64,000 nucleotides of DNA from Alkalihalobacillus sp. LMS39 (GCF_022812285.1 NZ_CP093300.1:1240001-1304000); one strand, 5' to 3'; shown: positions 44,443-53,150, counted from the stretch's first letter. Program-made: numbers and translations. The notes: generated by a model from the sequence alone, not told the origin.

Positions 44443-44513
44443 AGAAATTACCTCCTCGTCATTGTTCTACTTAAAAAGACTAAACTTTACAAAAAGATTT
44501 ACTTTTTAAAGAT

Positions 44514-44560
44514 GGTATTCAAAAGGGTACCTACCAAAGTTTAATACCTTTTTGAATACC
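44514..44560 (-). terminator. Long stem between TRAP genes
   Basis: GGTATTCAAAAGGGTA pairs with TACCTTTTTGAATACC, 15 nt apart, almost perfect. Together with the next stem it lies between binding-protein and permease genes. It may stabilise or attenuate the mRNA. Confidence 0.6.
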
Positions 44561-44570
44561 ATTTTTTAAT

Positions 44571-44598
44571 AATCACTCCCCCTAGTGAGGGAGTGATT
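44571..44598 (-). terminator. Attenuating terminator between TRAP genes
   Basis: AATCACTCCC / GGGAGTGATT, followed on the minus strand by ATTAAAAAA; T-tract is weak. Starts 12 bp after the binding-protein stop. Such structures explain higher expression of the binding protein than of the permease. Confidence 0.6.
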
Positions 44599-44609
44599 TG
44601 TTCCATCAG

Positions 44610-45683
44610 TTATTGCATTTCTGGAGGATATACAGAATCAGGAAGATCGATACCAATTTCTTCATAGTATTTAATAGCACCTGGGTGAAGTGGTAATACT
44701 TCGTTCTTAAGAATTGCTTCTGCTACAGCTTCTTGAGCTGAAGAGTGTGTAGTTACTAATAAATCATTGTTTTCATGGTAAGCTTTTACTAACTCATAAA
44801 CGAAATCAATGTTCATCGTTTTGTGAACAATTCCAAAGTTAAATTGGGCGATAGTCTCGATTTCGTCATGATCGATGTTTTCATAAGTTCCTGCAGCAAT
44901 AGTATAAGGAGTGAAAAATGGGAATGCTTCAATTACTTGATCACGTTGCTCACCATCAATTCCAAATAGGTTAATATCACGAACTGCAGCTAATTCTTGT
45001 ACAGCAGGAATAGGAAGACCTGCAGCAAAGCCGATAACATCAAGTTGTCCGTCTTGCTGTTGACTAGCCATATCTCCAGCACCCGCATATACAGGTGTTA
45101 CATTTAAGTCGAGTAAGTCATGGATGAGTGGGAGGTAAGTTCCAGAAGTACCGCCCATTGGTCCTACACCAGTACGAGAAATTCCTTGAGTAGCGATATC
45201 ATCAAGAGAAGCGACACCACTTGATTCAAGAGCCCACCAGTGGAATGGAGTGTAGTACATTGGAAATACAACCCGAATATCATCATGTGGGTTATCTTCG
45301 AATTCAGAACCAACACCATTGATGGCTTCGTAACCAGGACCAGATGTAATCATCCCTAGGTCTTGGTCACCATTTGTAATTAGACGAATGTTGTCAACTG
45401 GACCACCAGTAACTTCAACGTTTGCAGTTACTCCTAATTTTTGCTCGAGAAGTTGTCCTAATCCACCACCGTAGATATAGTAAACTCCACCTTGAGAAGC
45501 TGTACCAATTACTACTGTAGATGGTGCGTCTTCGTATTGTACCTCATATGATTTGTCATCTCCGGTACCTTCTCCGTCATTAGGCGATGGAGAGGCCGTT
45601 TCGTTTCCACTACCACATGCTGTAGCAAGTACAAGACCAAATCCTGTTACTATAGTAAGTAACGAGCGTCTTAAATTTTTCAT
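44610..45683 (-). CDS. TAXI-type TRAP transporter substrate-binding lipoprotein
   Basis: 357 aa. Signal peptide MKNLRRSLLTIVTGFGLVLA with lipobox LATAC, a Gly/Ser/Asp-rich linker, then the TAXI core: VVIGTASQGGVYYIYGGGLG, LGMITSGPGYEAI, GPMGGTSGTY, DVIGFAAGLPIPAVQEL and HPGAIKYYEEIGI. It is anchored outside the membrane and delivers the substrate to the fused permease downstream. The 450-bp gap upstream separates it from the divergent sensor kinase. GGGGGAATAAGGA stands before the ATG. Confidence 0.94.
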   Translation of the reverse strand: MKNLRRSLLTIVTGFGLVLATACGSGNETASPSPNDGEGTGDDKSYEVQYEDAPSTVVIGTASQGGVYYIYGGGLGQLLEQKLGVTANVEVTGGPVDNIRLITNGDQDLGMITSGPGYEAINGVGSEFEDNPHDDIRVVFPMYYTPFHWWALESSGVASLDDIATQGISRTGVGPMGGTSGTYLPLIHDLLDLNVTPVYAGAGDMASQQQDGQLDVIGFAAGLPIPAVQELAAVRDINLFGIDGEQRDQVIEAFPFFTPYTIAAGTYENIDHDEIETIAQFNFGIVHKTMNIDFVYELVKAYHENNDLLVTTHSSAQEAVAEAILKNEVLPLHPGAIKYYEEIGIDLPDSVYPPEMQ

Positions 45684-46136
45684 TCCTTATTCCCCCTTAA
45701 ATATGATATATTATCTGATAATTCGAATTATAAAACGCTTTCATTTTTAAAAGTTAAAAAGTTTTTATTGCTCTTTTTGTTCTTTTTGGTCTCACTTGAT
45801 CAAGGACTTTGAGAAAAAACAGTAATGTCTACATTAAATAATGTTGCTATTTGGTGTGACTAGAAAAAATAGGTTTGATTTCAGCGAGTAAAACTGTTGT
45901 AATTATCACAATAAGTGATTCTGTTTATTGAATATTCAGTAAAATCTTTTCGGTGTATTTGTAAGGGGGTGTTATGTAAAAGTGATGAAGTATCAAAACA
46001 GATTATTAAACTAATAGATATTAGGCACATAATGACGATGCCTGTTCGAATGTGGGAAGGTCTTCAGAGCTTTTGTGCCCTCAAATAAAATAAATCTACA
46101 TATTTTTTTGTATATAAAAAGGAATGAACTGCTTTT
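45684..46136. promoter_or_regulatory. Divergent control region of TRAP transporter and two-component genes
   Basis: 453 bp with no gene. A weak cre-like ATAAAACGCTTTCAT lies at 45730-45744 (two mismatches), near the transporter start. Direct or inverted binding sites for the CitB-type regulator should be here, but no repeat is convincing by eye. Confidence 0.4.
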
Positions 46137-47735
46137 ATGAAAATTAGTTTGCGCATGAAGATGCTTACCATGTCGTTTATTGTTGTTACGGTTTCAATTA
46201 TTGTTAGCGGCTATAACATGGTATATAAAATATCTAATGTCTTTGAGAAAGAATTAAGTGAACGTGCAATTGCTATTGCTAGGACTGTTGCACAAATGCC
46301 AGATATTCATAACAATGTTGGTATAAGTGGTGGGGAAAATATGATTCAGACCATTTCTGAACGTACAAGGCTCGCTACAAATGTTGACTATATCGTCATT
46401 ATTGATATGAATAGTATTCGATACTCACACCCTAATGAAAGCTTAATAGGAAAAAAATTCGTAGGGGGAGATGAAGTATTGGCATTAGCTCATCAAGAGT
46501 ATATATCTAAAGCAGAAGGAACACTTGGATATGCAGTAAGAGCATTTGTCCCAATCATGAATGAAGATGGAGATGAACAGGTAGGGGTTGCTGTAGTAGG
46601 ACTATTAATGCCAACCTTTCAATCATTGCTTGCTGAATATAGAAATGATATTTTGTTATCGCTAGGATGGGGATTGATAATTGGATTACTAGGCTCTGTT
46701 TTATTAGCAAATAACATAAAAAAACAAACATTTAATTTAGAGCCATATGAGATTGCAAGGCTTGTAAAGGAACGCTCAGCTGTGATGGAAGCTATGGATA
46801 TAGGGGTAATTGCCTTAAACGAACAAGGCTATATGACTTTTATGAATCAGCTAGCCAAGGAGTATACTCACAGTAAAGAACGTTCTAAAACTCCTCTACA
46901 TGTAAAGGATATATTTCCTAAATCATGGGATTCAATTTTCTCTCAATTAGATACGAAGGGAGAAAGGGGTTTTAACCAAAATATTGTTTTATATAATCAA
47001 ACATATCTAATAAATATGCATCACATAGATGTCGATGGTCGGGTTGAAGGTTCGCTCATAACAATGGTAGACCGAACTGAGGCAAACCGATTGGCAGAAG
47101 AGTTAACAGGTGTAAAAACATTTGTGGATTCTTTAAGGGCACAAAATCATGAATATATGAATAAGCTTCATAGTATTGCAGGACTTATCCAATTAGACAA
47201 AACGGAAAGAGCGCTAGAGGTAATTATTGATGAGACGACCGATGAGGAGGAGACCATTCAATTCCTGAAGGAGAGGATTTCTGACTATTCAGTTTCAGGT
47301 TTACTATTAGGAAAGAGAGCGAGAGCACGAGAATTAGGTATTCAGTTTACAATTAACAAAGAAAGTTATTTACACTGTATTTATCACGGTTTAAGTTCAG
47401 GGGATATCATAACTATCCTTGGAAATTTAATTGAAAATGCATTTGAAGCTCATTCAGTCCAACAGAAGAATAACAAGCTTGTTGATTGTATGATACAAGG
47501 GAATGAAAACTCACTGTGTATAACGGTCAAAGACCAAGGAAGAGGAATTCCTAAGGAGGAACAAGAACGTATTTTCACATATGGTTTTAGTACAAAGAGG
47601 GAAGAAGGGCATGGAATTGGATTGGCTCTCGTGCAACAAATCGTCATAGCTCATCAAGGTGAAATTATCGTAGATTCAGAAACTAGTAAAGGTACAAAAA
47701 TAATAATTAAGATTGAACGGGGTATGAGTATATGA
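46137..47735 (+). CDS. Sensor histidine kinase, CitA/DcuS type
   Basis: 532 aa. Transmembrane helix 1 (about 8-28), an extracytoplasmic PDC-type sensor (35-170; RARTVAQMPDI-like IARTVAQMPDI, DYIVIIDMNSIRYSHPNESLIGK), helix 2 (about 173-193), a PAS domain (215-320), the Spo0B-like dimer helix with LRAQNHEYMNKLHSIAGLIQL (phospho-histidine H of QNHEYMNKLH) and the ATPase domain (N box LGNLIENAFEAH, G boxes KDQGRGIP, GHGIGLALVQQ). This kinase class senses di- and tricarboxylates. Translationally coupled to the regulator (4-bp overlap). It probably controls the divergent TRAP transporter. The ribosome binding site (AAGGA) is rather far from the ATG. Confidence 0.93.
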   Translation: MKISLRMKMLTMSFIVVTVSIIVSGYNMVYKISNVFEKELSERAIAIARTVAQMPDIHNNVGISGGENMIQTISERTRLATNVDYIVIIDMNSIRYSHPNESLIGKKFVGGDEVLALAHQEYISKAEGTLGYAVRAFVPIMNEDGDEQVGVAVVGLLMPTFQSLLAEYRNDILLSLGWGLIIGLLGSVLLANNIKKQTFNLEPYEIARLVKERSAVMEAMDIGVIALNEQGYMTFMNQLAKEYTHSKERSKTPLHVKDIFPKSWDSIFSQLDTKGERGFNQNIVLYNQTYLINMHHIDVDGRVEGSLITMVDRTEANRLAEELTGVKTFVDSLRAQNHEYMNKLHSIAGLIQLDKTERALEVIIDETTDEEETIQFLKERISDYSVSGLLLGKRARARELGIQFTINKESYLHCIYHGLSSGDIITILGNLIENAFEAHSVQQKNNKLVDCMIQGNENSLCITVKDQGRGIPKEEQERIFTYGFSTKREEGHGIGLALVQQIVIAHQGEIIVDSETSKGTKIIIKIERGMSI

Positions 47736-48391
47736 TTAATGTATTAATTGTTGAGGATGACCCAATGGTTGTTGAAGTAAATAGCGGGTTTTTAGAAAAA
47801 CTCCCGAGTTTTAGATTGTGTGGAACCGCTACTACGGCAAAGGAAGCACATGAAAAAATTAATGATTTAAAACCTAATCTTATTTTATTAGATATGTATT
47901 TACCAGATGGTTTTGGGTTAGAGGTGATAAAATCAATCCGTGATCAGGAAATGAAGTGCGATGTTATTATGATTACTGCTGCTAGGGATACAGAAACAGT
48001 TCATGAGGTTTTTCGGCTTGGAGCTATAGATTATCTAGTGAAACCTTTTCGTTTTGAGCGGTTTAAGTCAGCTATGGAAGTATATCTTAAAATGTGGAAA
48101 AAATTAAATCATTCTTCGACTTTGAATCAGGCGGATATTGATGCATTTAAGCTAACTACTCAAGCAGATACATACTTACCGAAAGGGTTAAGTGAAAATA
48201 CGTTGCGACAAGTTTTACTAAAATTAGTTGAGCAAAATGAACCTGTAACAGCTGAACAGTTAGCTTCTATTTTAGGAATGGCAAGAGTTACAGTAAGGCG
48301 TTATTTAGAATACCTTGAAAAAACAGAAAAAGTTCAAGTGGAAATTCAATATGGAAGTGTAGGCCGTCCAAGTCATTATTATCGGACGTAA
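47732..48391 (+). CDS. Response regulator, CitB/DctR type
   Basis: 219 aa. Receiver domain with VLIVEDDPMVVE, phospho-acceptor in ILLDMYLPDG and lysine in DYLVKPFRFER; C-terminal HTH of the CitB type (about 160-219; EQLASILGMARVTVRRYLEYL). Members activate uptake genes for citrate, malate or other C4 acids. It overlaps the kinase gene (ATGA). Ends with a terminator at 48462. Confidence 0.93.
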   Translation: MINVLIVEDDPMVVEVNSGFLEKLPSFRLCGTATTAKEAHEKINDLKPNLILLDMYLPDGFGLEVIKSIRDQEMKCDVIMITAARDTETVHEVFRLGAIDYLVKPFRFERFKSAMEVYLKMWKKLNHSSTLNQADIDAFKLTTQADTYLPKGLSENTLRQVLLKLVEQNEPVTAEQLASILGMARVTVRRYLEYLEKTEKVQVEIQYGSVGRPSHYYRT

Positions 48392-48461
48392 TTGAAATGT
48401 GTTGTCAGTTTGTTGAAGAATTTAAAATTAAATTGAGATAGCTAATATATGGGGATTACAT

Positions 48462-48499
48462 GAGGTTCTAGCTCTTTGAGAAGCCTCTTTTTTATTTTT
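48462..48499 (+). terminator. Terminator of the two-component operon
   Basis: GAGGTTCT / AGAAGCCTC (one bulge) followed by TTTTTTATTTTTA, 71 bp after the stop codon. The remaining 48500-48734 stretch shows nothing but AT-rich DNA and the next promoter region. Confidence 0.65.
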
Positions 48500-48734
48500 A
48501 ATAGGGTTTGCAGAAGGGCGAGAAGAAGCAAGGTCAGGAGAAGTTTTTTTGATGGTAGATTTAATGTTTACTGTGATGATAATAGTTTTGTATAATATAA
48601 TAATCCATATTTAGGCATAAATAGTACAACTGTTATTTATTAGGTAAATGTATTTGATAACATCACAAATAGTGTTATCTGATAGTGTTGGAAAAAAACA
48701 CAAAAAAGAATGTAATCCAATGGGGAGAGATAGT

Positions 48735-49028
48735 ATGATTTTAGAAGGAGTAGTACTACAAATTAAGCAAGGAATGGAAAAGGAATATGAAGAAGCATTT
48801 CGAGAAGCATCAAAGATTATATCTTCAATGAAAGGTTACATATCTCACGAATTACAACGATGTATTGAAGTGAAAGGGAAATATATTCTGCTGGTCAAGT
48901 GGCAATCATTAGAAGACCATACAATTGGTTTTAGGGAATCAAAAGAGTATCAAGAATGGAAAAAACAACTACATCATTTCTACGACCCATTTCCGATAGT
49001 TGAACATTTTGAAAATGTGCCTCTTTAA
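48735..49028 (+). CDS. Antibiotic biosynthesis monooxygenase (ABM) domain protein
   Basis: 97 aa. MILEGVVLQIKQGMEKEYEEAFREA...MKGYISHELQRCIEVKGKYILLVKWQSLEDHTIGFRESKEYQEW shows the ferredoxin-like ABM order (V..V..G.E..F...F; L...V..W.s...h...f..s..Y). Small dimeric monooxygenases or heme-related proteins belong here. The ATG at 48735 with GGGGAGAG is preferred to upstream starts. Confidence 0.85.
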   Translation: MILEGVVLQIKQGMEKEYEEAFREASKIISSMKGYISHELQRCIEVKGKYILLVKWQSLEDHTIGFRESKEYQEWKKQLHHFYDPFPIVEHFENVPL

Positions 49029-49205
49029 AAAGAATTGTAGAAATAGATAGCTAACTTCAATAGTGTATATATCACTTTTATCAACTATAGGACAGTAATG
49101 TTGAAGAAATATAATGAGATTATGGAGGATGGGAGGAAATTTACTTGAATTATGGAAAGGAATTAAGGAAAATTTTTGTTTTAACAACGTATAGGAGGTA
49201 TTACT

Positions 49206-49463
49206 GTGTTTAACAAAGAGAAAGAAATGAAAAGGTGGGAAAGAACAAGAAAATTAGGAGTATGGAAATATATATTCTTGTATGGACTACTAGTGAGTGG
49301 AGCTGCTGCTTACTTCACTAGGTTTTTACTAAATAATATAAGAGGGGGGAATAGTACAATTTCTGACTTTTTAATGTTTGCAATTCCGTTTGGATTATTG
49401 TATGGAATTATAAGTTGGTTTTCAAGTGAAAGTAGATATAAAAAATATATAGGAATTAAATAA
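49206..49463 (+). CDS. Small membrane protein, 85 aa
   Basis: Basic N-terminus (MFNKEKEMKRWERTRKLG) and two transmembrane helices (about 22-40 and 53-70). GTG start with AGGAGG 7-8 nt upstream. Unknown function. Confidence 0.6.
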   Translation: MFNKEKEMKRWERTRKLGVWKYIFLYGLLVSGAAAYFTRFLLNNIRGGNSTISDFLMFAIPFGLLYGIISWFSSESRYKKYIGIK

Positions 49464-49556
49464 ACTATCATTATAGAAACGGGTAAAAAGCGGATTTGCA
49501 ATATACTTTAGTTTCATAATAACCAGTGCTTTCAAAGACGATGTATGAATCGAATT

Positions 49557-49616
49557 ACGCAAAAAAATAGTTCACTTGATTAAACAGGGTTGGACTATCT
49601 TTTGCGTGTTTTTTTT
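49557..49616 (+). terminator. Terminator
   Basis: ACGCAAAA..ATAGTTC pairs with GGACTAT.TTTTGCGT over a 20-nt loop, followed by GTTTTTTTTG. Ends the transcript of the 85-aa membrane protein. Confidence 0.75.
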
Positions 49617-49755
49617 GTTCATTAAAAGGGAATTAATGTTAAAATGATGGGGAGTGAAAAAACGAAATTTCAACGGGGTCAACAGTTCCTTTAAGAAAGA
49701 TATTTTTAAGTTTTAAAGGTTTGTTTATAGAATAAGTTATATAGGAGGGGACTAA

Positions 49756-49947
49756 ATGGAGGGTCTCGGGTTATCTATTGTATTATATATTGTTGGTCTA
49801 ATTATTCTTTATATCATTATTGAAACGGCTGTCAGGAGAGGTATTAACAATTCAATAGTAGGTCAATATCTTGAAAAAAAATATGGGGTTAAGGACATTC
49901 GAAAAAATAAAAAATCGTTCCTTGATGACGATTTGGATAAAGATTAA
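49756..49947 (+). CDS. Small membrane protein, 63 aa
   Basis: One N-terminal transmembrane helix (LGLSIVLYIVGLIILYIII) and a charged cytoplasmic tail (KKYGVKDIRKNKKSFLDDDLDKD). ATAGGAGGGG precedes the ATG. Unknown function. The 193 bp that follow hold no visible element. Confidence 0.6.
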   Translation: MEGLGLSIVLYIVGLIILYIIIETAVRRGINNSIVGQYLEKKYGVKDIRKNKKSFLDDDLDKD

Positions 49948-50140
49948 CTAAAACATTTTCAAGGGACGCTGCTGAGCCTATCGGTTTGGTTTCTTTGAGA
50001 TTTCGCTAATCTTGATAAAGTAATTAATGATCTTCCTATGAGGTATTTTATTGGTTTAAACAAACATCGCAATCTGCAATAAGCTCATGATTATGTAAGA
50101 AGCTGTTAGGTTAAGAGACTATAAAAATTAGGGGGAAATC

Positions 50141-50422
50141 ATGAAAAGAATTGTGATTGGTGGATTTATAATGTTTGCTGGATTGTTAATTACGTTAACG
50201 ATTATATTAGCAGGAACTATTTTCGCAACGGATATCACTGGATGGTCAGGCAAGTCGAAATTATGGTATGCAATTTGGGGAGAAAAGCAATATGGTGATG
50301 AGGTTGTACAGTCTTTGTTTTTAGGTTTTCCATTTAGTCTAGGATTGGTATTAACTTTAGTAGGGTTAGTCATTTTAGGACATGAATATTATAAAACATT
50401 TAAGGATATCGAAGAGAAGTGA
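50141..50422 (+). CDS. Small membrane protein, 93 aa
   Basis: Two transmembrane helices (about 5-27 and 60-80) with a tryptophan-rich loop (DITGWSGKSKLWYAIWGEKQYGD). GGGGGAAATC precedes the ATG. Its last codons overlap the first, degenerate unit of a tandem repeat. Function unknown. Confidence 0.6.
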   Translation: MKRIVIGGFIMFAGLLITLTIILAGTIFATDITGWSGKSKLWYAIWGEKQYGDEVVQSLFLGFPFSLGLVLTLVGLVILGHEYYKTFKDIEEK

Positions 50423-50750
50423 CTAATCGAATATCTCTATTAGCCAAAACAATGATAAAAACAAAGAGAAGTGTCCAATAGAAGAATTCTATTAGACAAA
50501 ACAAGAGTAAAAGGAAAGCAAAGTGTCCAATAGAGAGGTTCTATTAGACAAAACAAGAGCAAAAAGGAAGCAAAGTGTCCAATAGAGAGGTTCTATTGGA
50601 CAAAACAAGAGCAAAAAGGAAGCAAAGTGTCCAATAGAGAGGTTCTATTGGACAAAACAAGAGCAAAAAGGAAGCAAAGTGTCCAATAGAATAGTTCTAT
50701 TAGACAAAACAAGAGTAAAAAGGAAAGCAAAGTGTCCAATAGAGAGGTTC
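50419..50750 (+). repeat. 52-bp tandem repeat, about 6.5 units
   Basis: Units begin with GTGTCCAATAGA at 50471, 50523, 50575, 50627, 50679 and 50732 (period 52, last step 53); a degenerate unit begins at 50419. Each complete unit has a hairpin GTCCAATAGA GAGGT TCTATTGGAC (or a near form) and the linker AAAACAAGAGCAAAAAGGAA. The last unit is cut off by the ribosome binding site of the Nudix gene. The whole unit is conserved, so it is not a CRISPR array. Confidence 0.93.
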
Positions 50751-50764
50751 AAAGGTGAAGTGAT

Positions 50765-51166
50765 ATGAGTAATTATAAAATTACATCAGCGGCTGTCGTA
50801 CTAGATAAGCATAACCATGTTTTATTGAAAAAAGATCCTGTAAGGGGATGGGAATTACCTGGTGGAATGGTAGAAGAAAATGAAGCCATCGACAGCGCCG
50901 TCGTTCGAGAGGTTAATGAGGAAACTGGTATTCATATTGAACTCATTAGCTTTTGTGGCGTGTCACAAGAGTTAAGCAAAAATATTTGTAATATGTGGTG
51001 GCTTGGCTCACCAGTAAGCGGAAAATTACAAACAAGCGTAGAAAGTGTAGATGTCGGCTTTTTTAGTATCGAAGAGGCAGTAAATATGATAAAAATACCT
51101 GATTTTATAGAAGAGCTATTACTGTGCTTAGATAAGGAAAAGCATCCATTTTACATTTCATTTTAG
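50765..51166 (+). CDS. Nudix hydrolase
   Basis: 133 aa. The Nudix box GX5EX7REUXEEXGU is complete: G-MVEEN-E-AIDSAVV-REVNEETGI (start at about residue 36). Upstream ITSAAVVLDKHNHVLLKKD and WELPGGM are typical. It hydrolyses a nucleoside diphosphate linked to another moiety. AAAGGTG stands 6-8 nt before the ATG, directly behind the 52-bp tandem repeats. Confidence 0.92.
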   Translation: MSNYKITSAAVVLDKHNHVLLKKDPVRGWELPGGMVEENEAIDSAVVREVNEETGIHIELISFCGVSQELSKNICNMWWLGSPVSGKLQTSVESVDVGFFSIEEAVNMIKIPDFIEELLLCLDKEKHPFYISF

Positions 51167-51169
51167 AAA

Positions 51170-51206
51170 ACGAATGCGAAAGATGCTAACCTCTCGCATT
51201 CGTTTA
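51170..51206. terminator. Bidirectional terminator between convergent genes
   Basis: Perfect 10-bp stem ACGAATGCGA / TCGCATTCGT; TTTTC follows on the minus strand and TTTAGG on the plus strand. It serves the Nudix gene and the convergent sigma/anti-sigma operon. Confidence 0.75.
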
Positions 51207-51239
51207 GGTTTCGGCCTTTATATTATACTATCGATGTGA

Positions 51240-52064
51240 TTAAGGCACCCACAGACCATTGACAATGGCAACTAAGTCCCAATCCCCTAACTCATTCTCT
51301 TCAAATACGAGATGCAAACTTCTCCAGTCCATTCGGTCAAATTGTTCTGTACCAGCATAGTGAAATTCAACGACCATTGCTTCGGGAAAATAGTTTTTAA
51401 TATTCGTACTTCTTTCACCTTCAGGCACATTCGGATTTACATTCACTTCATCTGGATTCAGGAAACGTTCTGCTTGAATTCGTTTTTCAAAATAAGCTTC
51501 AGGGGTTAATTTAATTTCTGTATTGGCTTCTTGTAAGCCCCACACATATTCAGTTTTGTCATCTAATAATGTGGCTATTTGTTCTTTGGTGAATATTAAC
51601 GAATAAATTTCTATATACGCTTCAGGAGCAAATAATAACCCTTTTTCTTTGTGAACATAACTTGCGAGAGTGTCCATCTGGCGATTGTGGAGAACTTGAA
51701 CGATTTCCTTTGCTTTTTGCTCGATTATGATTTGTTCTTCACGAGGATCTTTTTCTGTTTCTTCTGGTTGTTCAGTTGGAGATGGATTTTGAATGCTTTC
51801 AGGTTGCTCCACATTACCTGTGGATTGATCATTCGTCGAGATGATGTTTACACCAATGATTGAACATAACGCGAGTGCTGCAGCTGTTGAAATAGCAACG
51901 ATTATTTTTCTCATGTCAAATTTCCTCCTTATTGGTTGTGAATGATCCTCATCCTTGAGGGCATTCATCACATTTTGATGCATTTGGTCTTTTTTAGATG
52001 CAGATAAACGATATGAAGGTAGTTTCTTCATTTTGTCCTCAACAGTTTTATGATTATTGTACAT
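51240..52064 (-). CDS. Anti-sigma factor-like membrane protein
   Basis: 274 aa. Cytoplasmic N-terminus of about 50 residues (MKKLPSYRLSASKKDQMHQNVM), one transmembrane helix (about 53-74, KIIVAISTAAALALCSIIGV), a Pro/Glu/Ser linker and an extracellular domain (about 110-274) with a NTF2-like or DUF-like look (LHNRQMDTLASYVHKEKGLLFAP). It overlaps the ECF sigma gene by 11 bp, the classic arrangement for a membrane-bound anti-sigma factor that releases sigma on envelope stress. The ATG at 52064 has GGGAGG 8 nt upstream. The specific family is not recognised. Confidence 0.75.
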   Translation of the reverse strand: MYNNHKTVEDKMKKLPSYRLSASKKDQMHQNVMNALKDEDHSQPIRRKFDMRKIIVAISTAAALALCSIIGVNIISTNDQSTGNVEQPESIQNPSPTEQPEETEKDPREEQIIIEQKAKEIVQVLHNRQMDTLASYVHKEKGLLFAPEAYIEIYSLIFTKEQIATLLDDKTEYVWGLQEANTEIKLTPEAYFEKRIQAERFLNPDEVNVNPNVPEGERSTNIKNYFPEAMVVEFHYAGTEQFDRMDWRSLHLVFEENELGDWDLVAIVNGLWVP

Positions 52065-52572
52065 CTGCTCGCCTCCCAATTTGTTCTGTACGTAGTGCTT
52101 TAATAGCGCGATTATAATTAGTTCTGACCTCTGTTTCATTGCAGCCTAAGATTTGTGCTGTTTCCTTTACAGATAAATCCTGAATGCCACGTAATATGAG
52201 TACTTCTCGATACTTCTTTTTTTGTCTGGAAATCGCTACATAAAGTTCGTGGTATTCTTCCTGCTGTAAAAAAATTTGCTCAGGCGTGGCACCTGATTGT
52301 TGGTTCCACATGGCTTCATCAAAGGGAGTGGATTGACTGAGTTTCTTTTTCTTCTTTCTCTCTTCATCAATGGCAACATTGCGTGCAATACTGAAAAGCC
52401 ACGTCTTTGGAGTTGATTGTCCTCGGTAAGACGCAAGACCTTTTCCAGCTTTAATGAACACCTCCTGAACTAAATCTTCTACATCCGTTTTACCGGTGTA
52501 ATAAACGAGGAAATGGTATACATCATCGCTGTATTGATAAAACCATTCTGAAATTGTTTTCTTTACCGTCAT
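52054..52572 (-). CDS. ECF-type RNA polymerase sigma factor
   Basis: 172 aa. Region 2 (about 15-80; YSDDVYHFLVYYTGKTDVEDLVQEVFIKAG...TWLFSIARNVAIDEERKKKK) and region 4 (about 112-165; LYVAISRQKKKYREVLILRGIQDLSVKETAQILGCNETEVRTNYNRA in its usual order) are complete; there is no region 3. The start at 52572 has GAGGGAGC 7 nt upstream. It belongs to the Bacillus SigM/SigV/YlaC-like group. A promoter matching the ECF consensus lies 37-62 bp upstream, so the pair is probably autoregulated. Confidence 0.93.
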   Translation of the reverse strand: MTVKKTISEWFYQYSDDVYHFLVYYTGKTDVEDLVQEVFIKAGKGLASYRGQSTPKTWLFSIARNVAIDEERKKKKKLSQSTPFDEAMWNQQSGATPEQIFLQQEEYHELYVAISRQKKKYREVLILRGIQDLSVKETAQILGCNETEVRTNYNRAIKALRTEQIGRRADVQ

Positions 52573-52608
52573 AAAATTTGCTCCCTCGTAGTTTGATTTC
52601 ACTTATTA

Positions 52609-52634
52609 GACGAAAGGAATTTTGTTATGTGTCA
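52609..52634 (-). promoter_or_regulatory. ECF-type autoregulatory promoter
   Basis: On the minus strand TGACAC (52634-52629), a 16-bp spacer and CGTC (52612-52609), one mismatch from the TGAAAC-N16-CGTC consensus of Bacillus ECF sigma factors. It is 37 bp before the sigma start codon. Confidence 0.75.
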
Positions 52635-52722
52635 GATTAGGAGAATTTTGTTTTGAAATTTTTTAATTACATCTTTTGAGGTTAACGGAGTTGTTGATTT
52701 CTCAGGGTAATTATATAGTAAT

Positions 52723-52806
52723 GTATCATTTTATGATATACCTGTAGACAGATATATCATAAAGTGATATATTAAAATCAAACAGATATATCATAAAACG
52801 ATATAT
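52723..52806 (+). promoter_or_regulatory. Three PadR-type operators
   Basis: TATCA-N5-TGATA occurs at 52724-52738 and 52755-52769, and TATCA-N5-CGATA at 52789-52803, with centres about 31 and 34 bp apart (about three helical turns). They precede the PadR gene by 30-110 bp, so a PadR dimer probably binds them cooperatively and represses its own operon. Confidence 0.8.
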
Positions 52807-52832
52807 CGAAAAAGGATATAGTAGGTGATGGA

Positions 52833-53150
52833 TTGAAAACATCAGAACAAGTAACAGATTCAATGTTTTATATTATGGCAGCTTTAACGAAACCAAGGCA
52901 TGGGTACGCCATCATGAACTTAATCGAAGAGAGGTCAAAGGGAGCAATAGCGATAGGACCTGCTTCAATGTATACAATAATCAAAAAGCTATTAAATCAA
53001 GATTGGATTTATCTTTATGATGGAGCGGACCCAAGAAAGAAAACATATTTGCTTACTGACAAAGGCAAAGAAGTATTAGAAGCAAATGTGAAACTTAGAA
53101 AATTAATGGTTAATTTAGCGGAAATAGGCTTAAAGGAGGCAGAAGAATGA
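52833..53150 (+). CDS. PadR family transcriptional regulator
   Basis: 105 aa. PadR winged helix: LTKPRHGYAIMNLIEERSKG...IGPASMYTIIKKLLNQDWI...DPRKKTYLLTDKGKEVLEA, followed by a short C-terminal helix. TTG start, AGGTGAT 5-6 nt upstream. Overlaps the DUF2812 gene by 4 bp, a common partnership in Firmicutes. Three operators lie upstream. Confidence 0.93.
   Translation: MKTSEQVTDSMFYIMAALTKPRHGYAIMNLIEERSKGAIAIGPASMYTIIKKLLNQDWIYLYDGADPRKKTYLLTDKGKEVLEANVKLRKLMVNLAEIGLKEAEE

Noticed and set aside
45730-45744. cre site before the TRAP binding-protein gene
   Set aside because: Two mismatches at fixed consensus positions; kept only as a remark in the control region.
50419-50750. CRISPR array
   Set aside because: The complete 52-bp unit, including what would be the spacer, is conserved between copies, and there are no cas genes in the window.
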